The notes beneath the pieces are model-generated. The model had not been told where the DNA came from and ran no database searches. It saw nothing but the letters and a program-made list of their open reading frames with translations. Position numbers and translations under genes: made by a program. From Narthecium ossifragum (lineage: Eukaryota; Streptophyta; Magnoliopsida; Dioscoreales; Nartheciaceae), in the NCBI GenBank assembly GCA_963920575.1, contig CAWUCF010000128.1, positions 1 to 64,000 of the forward strand: a stretch of 64,000 bases of DNA, in the 5' to 3' direction. This document shows positions 54,670 to 64,000 of this stretch, one piece after another. The stretch's first letter is position 1. Every line of letters starts with the position of its first letter.

Positions 54670-57600
54670 TGCCCGATTCGGTCGCCAAGAGCTTCGAAGA
54701 GGCATACCTGGGATGATATTCAGCAAAAAAATGAATGAGAAATAAGAAAAAAAATTAGCAAGGCCTAGTATTTAAAAGTGAAGGAAAAGGCAAGAAAGGT
54801 AAAAGGTAAAAGCTTGCTATTTTGGATGCTGAGGACCCGCGGATTCGACGTGGTCGATCCGGTGGCCAGGGGCTTCGAGGAGGCCTGCCTGAGATGATAT
54901 TCAGCAAAAACATGAATGAGAAATAAGAAAAAAAATTAGCAAGGCCTAGTATCAAAAAGTGAAGGAAAAGGCAAAAAGGTAAAAGGTAAAAGCTTGCTAT
55001 TTTGTAGGCTGAGGATCCGGAGATTCGACGTGTCCGATCCGGTGGCCAGGGGCTTCGAGGACGCCTGCCTGGAATGATATTTAGCACAAAGATGAATCAG
55101 AAAAAGGGAAAAAAATTAGCAAGGCCTAGTATCAAAAAGTGAAGGAAATGGCAAAAAAGGTAAAATGTAAAAAGTAAAAGTTTGCTATTTTGGAGGTTGA
55201 GGATCTGAGGATTCGACGTGCCTGATTCGGTCGCCAAGAGCATCGAGGAGGCCTATCTTGGTTGGTATTCAGCAAAAAAATGAATGAGAAATAAGAAAAA
55301 AATTAGCAATGCCCAGTATTAAAAAGTGAAGGAAAAGGCAAAAAAGGTAAAAGGTAAAAGCTTGCTATTTTTGAGCTAAGGATCCGGATATTCGACGTGC
55401 TCGACCCGGTGGACAGGGGCTTCGAGGAGTCCTGCCTGATATGATATTCGGCAAAAAAATGAATGAGAAATAAGAAAAAACATTAGCAAGGCCTAATATT
55501 AAAAAGTGAAGGAAAAGGCAAAAAAGGTAAAAGGTAAAAGCTTGCTATTTTGGAGGCTGAGGATCCTGGGATTCGACGTGCTCGATCCGGTGGCCAGGGG
55601 CTTCGAGGAGGCCTGCCTGGGATGATATTCAGCAAAAAAATGAATGAGAAATAAGAAAAAAAATTAGCAAGGCCTAGTATAAAAAAGTGAAGGAAAAGGC
55701 AAAAAAGGTAACAGGTAAAAGCTTGCTATTTTGGAGGCTGAGGATCCGGGGATTCGACGTGCTCGACCCGGTGGCCAGGGGCTTCGAGGAGCCCTGCCTG
55801 GGATGATATTCAGCAATAAAATGAATGAGAAATAAGAAAAAAATTTAGCAAGGCCTAGTATTAAAAAGTGAAGGAAAAGGCAAAAAAGGTAAAAGGAAAA
55901 AGCTTGCTATTTTGGAGGCTGAGGATCCGGGGATTCGACGTGCTCGATCCGGTGGCCAGGGGCTTCGAGGAGGCCTGTCTGGGATGATATTCAGCAAAAA
56001 AATGAATGAGAGATAAGAAAAAAAATTAGCAAGGCCTAGTATTAAAAAGCGAAGGAAAAGGCAAAAATGGTAAAAGGTAAAAGTTTGCTATTTTGGAGGC
56101 TGAGGATCCGGGGATTCGACTTGCTCGATCCGGTGGCCAGGAGCTTCGAAGAGGCCTGCCTGGGATGATATTCAGCAAAAAATTGAATGAGAAACAAGAA
56201 AAAAAATTAGCAAGGCCTAGTATCAAAAAGTAAAGGAAAAGGCAAAAAGGTAAAAGCTAAAAGCTTGCTATTTTGGAGGCTGAGGATCCGGGGATTCGAC
56301 GTGCTCGACCCGGTGGCCAGGGGCTTCGAGGAGCCCTGCCTGGGATGATATTCAGCAATAAAATGAATGAGAAATAAGAAAAAAAATTAGCAAGGCCTAG
56401 TATTAAAAAGTGAAGGAAAAGGAAAAAAAGGTAAATGGTAAAAGTTTGCTATTTTGGAGGCTGAGGATCCGGGGATACGACTTGCTCAATCCGGTGGCCA
56501 GGAGCTTCGAAGAGGCCTGCCTGGGATGATATTCAGCAAAAAATTGAATGAGAAACAAGAAAAAAAATTATCAAGGCCTAGTATCAAAAAGTGAAGGAAA
56601 AGGCAAAAAGGTAAAAGGTAAAAGCTTGCTATTTTGGAGGCTGAGGTTCCGGGGATTCGACGTGCTCGATCCCGTGGCCAGGGGCTTCGAGGAGGCCTGC
56701 CTGGGATGATATTCAGCAAAAAAATGAATGAGAAATAAGAAAAAACATTAGCAAGGCCTAGTATTTAAAAGTGAAGGAAAAGGCAAAAAAGGTAAAAGGA
56801 AAAAGCTTGCTATTTTGGAGGCTGAGGATCCGGGGATTCGACGTGCTCGATCCGATGGCCAGGGGCTTCGAGGAGGCCTGTCTGGGATGATATTCAGCAA
56901 AAAAATGAATGAGAGATAAGAAAAGAAATTAGCAAGGCCTAGTATTAAAAAGTGAAGGAAAAGGCAAAAAAGGTAAAAGGTAAAAGTTTGCTATTTTGGA
57001 GGCTGAGGATCCGGGGATTCGACTTGCTCGATCCGGTGGCCAGGAGCTTCGAAGAGGCCTGCCTGGGATGATATTCAGCAAAAAATTGAATGAGAAACAA
57101 GAAAAAAAATTAGCAAGGCCTAGTATCAAAAAGTGAAGGAAAAGGCAAAAAGGTAAAAGGTAAAAGCTTGCTATTTTGGAGGCTGAGGATCCGGGGATTC
57201 GACGTGCTAGACCCGGTGGCCAGGGGCTTCGAGGAGCCCTGCCTGGGATGATATTCAGCAATAAAATGAATGAGAAATAAGAAAAAAAATTAGCAAGGCC
57301 TAGTATTAAAAAGTGAAGGAAAAGGCAAAAAAGGTAAAAGGTAAAAGTTTGCTATTTTGGAGGCTGAGGATCCGGGGAATCGACTTGCTCGATCCGGTGG
57401 CCAGGAGCTTGGAAGAGGCCTGCCTGGGATGATATTCAGCAAAAAATTGAAAGAGAAACAAGAAAAAAAAGGTAAAAGGTAAAAAGGTAAACGCTTACTA
57501 TTTTGGAGGCTGAGGATCTGAGGATTCGACGTGCCCGATTCGGTCGCCAAGAGCTTCGAGGAGGCCTACCTGGAATGATATTCAGCAAAAAAATGAATGA

Positions 57601-58428
57601 GAAATAAGAAAAAAAATTAGCAAGGCCTAGTATTAAAAAGACATGGAAAAAGCAAAAAAGGTAAAAGGTAAAAGCTTGCTATTTTGGAAGTTGAGGATCC
57701 GGGGATTCGACGTGCTCGATCCCGTGGCCAGGGGCTTCGAGGAGGCCTGCCTTGGATAATATTCAGCAAAAAAATGAATGAGAAATAAGAAAAAACATTA
57801 GCAAGGCCTAGTATTAAAAAGTGAAGGAAAAGTCAAAAAAGGTAAAAGGTAAAAGCTTGCTATTTAGGAGGCTGAGGATCCCGGGATTCGACGTGGTCGA
57901 TCCGGTGGCCAGGGGCTTCGAGGAGGTCTGCCTGGGATGATATTCAGCAAAAAGATGAATGAGAAAAATTGAAAAAACTTAGCAAGGCCTAGTATCAAAA
58001 TGTGAAGGAAAAGGCAAAAAAGGTAAAAGCTTGCTATTTTGGAGGCTGAGGATCTGAGGATTCGACGTGCCCGATTCGGTCGCCAAGAGCTTCGAAGAGG
58101 CCTACCTGGGATGATATTGAGCAAAAAAATGAATGAGAAATAAGAAAAAAATTAGCAAGGCCTAGTATTAAAAAGTGAAGGAAAAGGCAAAAAAGGTAAA
58201 AGGTAAAAGCTTGCTATTTTGGAGGCTGAGGATCCGGGGATTCGACATGCTCGATCCCGTGGCCAGGGGCTTCGAGGAGGCCTGCCTGGGATGATATTCG
58301 GCAAAAAAATGAATGAGAAATAAGAAAAAACATTAGCAAGGCCTAGTATTAAAAAGTGAAGGAAAAGGCAAAAAAGGTAAAAGGTAAAAGCTTGCTATTT
58401 TGGAGGCTGAGGATCCGGGGATTCGACG
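54670..58428 (+). repeat. Array D higher-order repeat, copy 1 (about 3759 bp)
   Basis: Marker monomers (ggatgctgaggacccgcgg near 54824, ttgagctaaggatccgg near 55372, cgatacgac-type near 56470) recur 3759 bp downstream. After about 57465 the offset rises to about 4147, because copy 1 lacks about 388 bp that copy 2 has: the text aacaagaaaaaaaa joins directly to ggtaaaaggtaaaaaggtaa. Confidence 0.87.
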
Positions 58429-61400
58429 TGCCCGATTCGGTCGCCAAGAGCTTCGAAGAGGCATACCTGGGATGATATTCAGCAAAAAAATGAATGAGAA
58501 ATAAGAAAAAAAATTAGCAAGGCCTAGTATTTAAAAGTGAAGGAAAAGGCAAGAAAGGTAAAAGGTAAAAGCTTGCTATTTTGGATGCTGAGGACCCGCG
58601 GATTCGACGTGGTCGATCCGGTGGCCAGGGGCTTCGAGGAGGCCTGCCTGAGATGATATTCAGCAAAAACATGAATGAGAAATAAGAAAAAAAATTAGCA
58701 AGGCCTAGTATCAAAAAGTGAAGGAAAAGGCAAAAAGGTAAAAGGTAAAAGCTTGCTATTTTGTAGGCTGAGGATCCGGAGATTCGACGTGTCCGATCCG
58801 GTGGCCAGGGGCTTCGAGGACGCCTGCCTGGGATGATATTTAGCACAAAGATGAATCAGAAAAAGGGAAAAAAATTAGCAAGGCCTAGTATCAAAAAGTG
58901 AAGGAAATGGCAAAAAAGGTAAAATGTAAAAAGTAAAAGTTTGCTATTTTGGAGGTTGAGGATCTGAGGATTCGACGTGCCTGATTCGGTCGCCAAGAGC
59001 ATCGAGGAGGCCTATCTTGGTTGGTATTCAGCAAAAAAATGAATGAGAAATAAGAAAAAAATTAGCAATGCCCAGTATTAAAAAGTGAAGGAAAAGGCAA
59101 AAAAGGTAAAAGGTAAAAGCTTGCTATTTTTGAGCTAAGGATCCGGATATTCGACGTGCTCGACCCGGTGGACAGGGGCTTCGAGGAGTCCTGCCTGATA
59201 TGATATTCGGCAAAAAAATGAATGAGAAATAAGAAAAAACATTAGCAAGGCCTAATATTAAAAAGTGAAGGAAAAGGCAAAAAAGGTAAAAGGTAAAAGC
59301 TTGCTATTTTGGAGGCTGAGGATCCTGGGATTCGACGTGCTCGATCCGGTGGCCAGGGGCTTCGAGGAGGCCTGCCTGGGATGATATTCAGCAAAAAAAT
59401 GAATGAGAAATAAGAAAAAAAATTAGCAAGGCCTAGTATAAAAAAGTGAAGGAAAAGGCAAAAAAGGTAACAGGTAAAAGCTTGCTATTTTGGAGGCTGA
59501 GGATCCGGGGATTCGACGTGCTCGACCCGGTGGCCAGGGGCTTCGAGGAGCCCTGCCTGGGATGATATTCAGCAATAAAATGAATGAGAAATAAGAAAAA
59601 AATTTAGCAAGGCCTAGTATTAAAAAGTGAAGGAAAAGGCAAAAAAGGTAAAAGGAAAAAGCTTGCTATTTTGGAGGCTGAGGATCCGGGGATTCGACGT
59701 GCTCGATCCGGTGGCCAGGGGCTTCGAGGAGGCCTGTCTGGGATGATATTCAGCAAAAAAATGAATGAGAGATAAGAAAAAAAATTAGCAAGGCCTAGTA
59801 TTAAAAAGCGAAGGAAAAGGCAAAAATGGTAAAAGGTAAAAGTTTGCTATTTTGGAGGCTGAGGATCCGGGGATTCGACTTGCTCGATCCGGTGGCCAGG
59901 AGCTTCGAAGAGGCCTGCCTGGGATGATATTCAGCAAAAAATTGAATGAGAAACAAGAAAAAAAATTAGCAAGGCCTAGTATCAAAAAGTAAAGGAAAAG
60001 GCAAAAAGGTAAAAGCTAAAAGCTTGCTATTTTGGAGGCTGAGGATCCGGGGATTCGACGTGCTCGACCCGGTGGCCAGGGGCTTCGAGGAGCCCTGCCT
60101 GGGATGATATTCAGCAATAAAATGAATGAGAAATAAGAAAAAAAATTAGCAAGGCCTAGTATTAAAAAGTGAAGGAAAAGGAAAAAAAGGTAAATGGTAA
60201 AAGTTTGCTATTTTGGAGGCTGAGGATCCGGGGATACGACTTGCTCAATCCGGTGGCCAGGAGCTTCGAAGAGGCCTGCCTGGGATGATATTCAGCAAAA
60301 AATTGAATGAGAAACAAGAAAAAAAATTATCAAGGCCTAGTATCAAAAAGTGAAGGAAAAGGCAAAAAGGTAAAAGGTAAAAGCTTGCTATTTTGGAGGC
60401 TGAGGTTCCGGGGATTCGACGTGCTCGATCCCGTGGCCAGGGGCTTCGAGGAGGCCTGCCTGGGATGATATTCAGCAAAAAAATGAATGAGAAATAAGAA
60501 AAAACATTAGCAAGGCCTAGTATTTAAAAGTGAAGGAAAAGGCAAAAAAGGTAAAAGGAAAAAGCTTGCTATTTTGGAGGCTGAGGATCCGGGGATTCGA
60601 CGTGCTCGATCCGGTGGCCAGGGGCTTCGAGGAGGCCTGTCTGGGATGATATTCAGCAAAAAAATGAATGAGAGATAAGAAAAGAAATTAGCAAGGCCTA
60701 GTATTAAAAAGTGAAGGAAAAGGCAAAAAAGGTAAAAGGTAAAAGTTTGCTATTTTGGAGGCTGAGGATCCGGGGATTCGACTTGCTCGATCCGGTGGCC
60801 AGGAGCTTCGAAGAGGCCTGCCTGGGATGATATTCAGCAAAAAATTGAATGAGAAACAAGAAAAAAAATTAGCAAGGCCTAGTATCAAAAAGTGAAGGAA
60901 AAGGCAAAAAGGTAAAAGGTAAAAGCTTGCTATTTTGGAGGCTGAGGATCCGGGGATTCGACGTGCTAGACCCGGTGGCCAGGGGCTTCGAGGAGCCCTG
61001 CCTGGGATGATATTCAGCAATAAAATGAATGAGAAATAAGAAAAAAAATTAGCAAGGCCTAGTATTAAAAAGTGAAGGAAAAGGCAAAAAAGGTAAAAGG
61101 TAAAAGTTTGCTATTTTGGAGGCTGAGGATCCGGGGAATCGACTTGCTCGATCCGGTGGCCAGGAGCTTGGAAGAGGCCTGCCTGGGATGATATTCAGCA
61201 AAAAATTGAAAGAGAAACAAGAAAAAAAATTATCAAGGCCTAGTATCAAAAAGTGAAGGAAAAGGCAAAAAGGTAAAAGGTAAAAGCTTGCTATTTTGGA
61301 GGCTGAGGATCCGGGGATTCGACGTGCTCGATCCCGTGGCCATGGGCTTCGAGGAGGCCTGCCTGGGATGATATTCAGCAAAAAAATGAATGAGAAATAA

Positions 61401-62575
61401 GAAAAAACATTAGCAAGGCCAAGTATTAAAAAGTGAAGGAAAAGGCAAAAAAGGTAAAAGCTTGCTATTTTGGAGGCTGAGGATCCGGGGATTCGACGTG
61501 GTCGATCCGGTGGCCAAGGGCTTCGAGGAGGTCTGCCTGGGATGATATTCAGCAAAAAGATGAATGAGAAAAAGGAAAAAAATTAGCAAGGCCTAGTATC
61601 AAAATGTGAAGGAAAAGGCCAAAAAGGTAAAAGGTAAACGCTTACTATTTTGGAGGCTGAGGATCTGAGGATTCGACGTGCCCGATTCGGTCGCCAAGAG
61701 CTTCGAGGAGGCCTACCTGGAATGATATTCAGCAAAAAAATGAATGAGAAATAAGAAAAAAAATTAGCAAGGCCTAGTATTAAAAAGACATGGAAAAAGC
61801 AAAAAAGGTAAAAGGTAAAAGCTTGCTATTTTGGAAGTTGAGGATCCGGGGATTCGACGTGCTCGATCCCGTGGCCAGGGGCTTCGAGGAGGCCTGCCTT
61901 GGATAATATTCAGCAAAAAAATGAATGAGAAATAAGAAAAAACATTAGCAAGGCCTAGTATTAAAAAGTGAAGGAAAAGTCAAAAAAGGTAAAAGGTAAA
62001 AGCTTGCTATTTAGGAGGCTGAGGATCCCGGGATTCGACGTGGTCGATCCGGTGGCCAGGGGCTTCGAGGAGGTCTGCCTGGGATGATATTCAGCAAAAA
62101 GATGAATGAGAAAAATTGAAAAAACTTAGCAAGGCCTAGTATCAAAATGTGAAGGAAAAGGCAAAAAAGGTAAAAGCTTGCTATTTTGGAGGCTGAGGAT
62201 CTGAGGATTCGACGTGCCCGATTCGGTCGCCAAGAGCTTCGAAGAGGCCTACCTGGGATGATATTGAGCAAAAAAATGAATGAGAAATAAGAAAAAAATT
62301 AGCAAGGCCTAGTATTAAAAAGTGAAGGAAAAGGCAAAAAAGGTAAAAGGTAAAAGCTTGCTATTTTGGAGGCTGAGGATCCGGGGATTCGACATGCTCG
62401 ATCCCGTGGCCAGGGGCTTCGAGGAGGCCTGCCTGGGATGATATTCGGCAAAAAAATGAATGAGAAATAAGAAAAAACATTAGCAAGGCCTAGTATTAAA
62501 AAGTGAAGGAAAAGGCAAAAAAGGTAAAAGGTAAAAGCTTGCTATTTTGGAGGCTGAGGATCCGGGGATTCGACG
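58429..62575 (+). repeat. Array D higher-order repeat, copy 2 (about 4147 bp)
   Basis: This is nearly identical to copy 1 apart from two extra monomers (about 388 bp, at roughly 61224-61611). Observed substitutions are sparse, for example ccggtggcc near 60610 against ccgatggcc near 56851. A more diverged partial third copy seems to start at about 63000, with the ggatgctgaggacccgggg monomer. Confidence 0.87.
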
Positions 62576-64000
62576 TGCTCGATCCGGTGGCCAGGGGCTT
62601 CGAGGAGGCCTGCCTGGGATGATATTCAGCAAAAAAATGATTGAGAAATAAGAAAAAAAAGAAGCAGGCCTAGTATCAAAATGTGAAGGAAAAGGCAAAA
62701 AAGGTAAAAGCTTGCTATTTTGGAGGCTGAGGATCTGAGGATTCGACGTGCCCGATTCGGTCGCCAAGAGCTTCGAAGAGGCCTACCTGGGATGATATTT
62801 AGCAAAAAAATGAATGAGAAATAAGAAAAAAAATTAGCTTGGCCTAGTATCAAAATGTGAAGGAAAAGGCAAAAAAGGTAAAAGCTTGCTATTTTTGAGG
62901 CTGAGGATCTGAGGATTCGACGTGCCCGATTCGGTCGCCAAGAGCTTCGAAGAGGCCTACCTGGGATGATATTTAGCAAAAAAATGAATGAGAAATAAGA
63001 AAAAAAATTAGCAAGGTCTACTATTAAAAAGTGAAGGAAAAGGCAAAAAAGGTAAAAGGTAAAAGCTTGCTATTTAGGATGCTGAGGACCCGGGGATTCG
63101 ACGTGGTCGATCCGGTGGCCAGGGGCTTCGAGGAGGCCTGCCTGGGATGATATTAAGCAAAAACATGAATGAGAAATCAGAAAAAAAATTAGCAAGACCT
63201 AGTATTAAAAAGTGAAGGAAAAGGCAAAAAGGTAAAAGGTAAAAGCTTGCTATTTTGTAGGCTGAGGATCCGGGGATTCGACGTGTTCGATCCGGTGGCC
63301 AGGGCCTTCGAGGAGGCCCGCCTGGGATGACATTTAGCAAAAAACCGAATGAGAAAAAAGGAAAAAAATTAGCAAGGCCTAGTATCAAAAACTGAAGGAA
63401 AAGGCAAAAAAGGTAAAAGGTAAAAAGTAAAAGCTTGCTATTTTCGAGGTTGAGGATCTGAGGATTCGACGTGCCCGATTCGGTCGCCAAGTGCTTCGAG
63501 GAGGCCTATCTTGGATGATATTCAGCAAAAAAATGAATGAGAAATAAGAAAGAAAATTAGCAAGGCCTAGTATTAAAGAGTGAAGGAAAAGACAAAAAAG
63601 GTAAAAGGTAAAAGCTTGCTATTTTGGAGGCTGAGGATCCGGGGATTCGACGTGCTCGATCCGGTGGCCAGGGGCTTCGAGGAGGCCTGCCTGGGATGAT
63701 ATTCAGCAAAAAAATGAATGAGAAATAAGAAAAAAAATTAGCAAGGCCTAGTATCAAAAAGTGAAGGAAATGGCAAAAAAGGTAAAAGGTAAACGCTTGA
63801 GATTTTGGAGGCTGAGGATCTGAGGATTCGACGTGCCCGATTCGGTCGCCAAGAGCTTCGAGGAGGCCTACCTGGAATGATATTCAGCAAAAAAATGAAT
63901 GAGAAATAAGAAAAAAAATTAGCAAGGCCTAGTATTAAAAAGTGATGGAAAAAGCAAAAAAGGTAAAAGGTAAAAGCTTGCTATTTTGGAAGTTGAGGAT

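Larger units (their letters stand above)
53371..64000 (+). repeat. Satellite array D, about 181-bp monomers
   Basis: This array uses the two monomer flavours of array A (gctcgatccggtggcc and, with gatctgaggattcg, cccgattcggtcgccaagag) and runs off the right edge. Additional variants include cgacttgctcg, ggagccctgcctg and gagaaacaag. No gene is present. Its likeness to array A, with arrays B and C between, is notable. Confidence 0.96.

Noticed and set aside
1..64000. Calling this the functional centromere
   Set aside because: Satellite length and transposon nesting fit, but no CENH3 data or centromere-specific (CRM) retrotransposon is visible, and subtelomeric or knob satellites can look the same.

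Overview
The window is nuclear, plant-type DNA. The plant assignment rests on four things: a satellite of about 181 bp, a Ty3/gypsy element of the Tat kind with an antisense plant mobile domain (PMD) gene, a CACTA (En/Spm) transposon with TNP2-like and Ptta/En/Spm-like genes, and a fragment of a plant LRR receptor-kinase gene. The captured gene and intron style suggest a eudicot, but I cannot name the species. No ordinary single-copy host gene, tRNA or rRNA is visible.

Layout. 1-229: satellite monomers in inverted orientation. 230-7582: satellite array A (direct), with a 15-monomer higher-order repeat (HOR) of 2712 bp. 7583-7857: a piece of a different satellite subtype (B). 7858-9274: a probable LTR fragment with an unusual 71-bp repeat built on paired GATCGATC octamers. 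9275-20407: satellite array B, with a 6-mer HOR of about 1083 bp at its start. 20408-31150: a minus-strand Tat-like LTR retrotransposon lacking its 5' part. 31151-about 42555: a plus-strand CACTA transposon lacking its right terminus. About 42556-53370: satellite array C, with a 3991-bp (10+12-mer) HOR. About 53371-64000: satellite array D, with an HOR of about 3759/4147 bp.

The retrotransposon reads right to left: gag/protease, reverse transcriptase, two RNase H domains, integrase, then a spliced gene on the opposite strand, the polypurine tract and one 1241-bp LTR. The antisense gene has five exons whose phases join correctly; it encodes a plant mobile domain protein with a coiled-coil C-terminus and carries one nonsense codon. 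The sense genes carry several in-frame stops, most of which look like C-to-T changes.

The CACTA element has palindromic subterminal repeats at both ends, a CT-rich minisatellite, a TNP2-like transposase with one nonsense codon and a missing C-terminal domain, an apparently intact six-exon Ptta/En/Spm-type gene, and a captured antisense fragment of an LRR-VIII-1 (HPCA1-like) receptor kinase gene. The CACTA left end lies inside the retrotransposon gag region, but neither the CACTA right end nor the rest of the retrotransposon is present. The composite therefore marks a rearranged boundary between satellite arrays B and C rather than a clean insertion.

Most open reading frames in the satellite are chance by-products of the repeat: each monomer reads open on the minus strand for about 60-66 codons. 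They are not annotated as genes.
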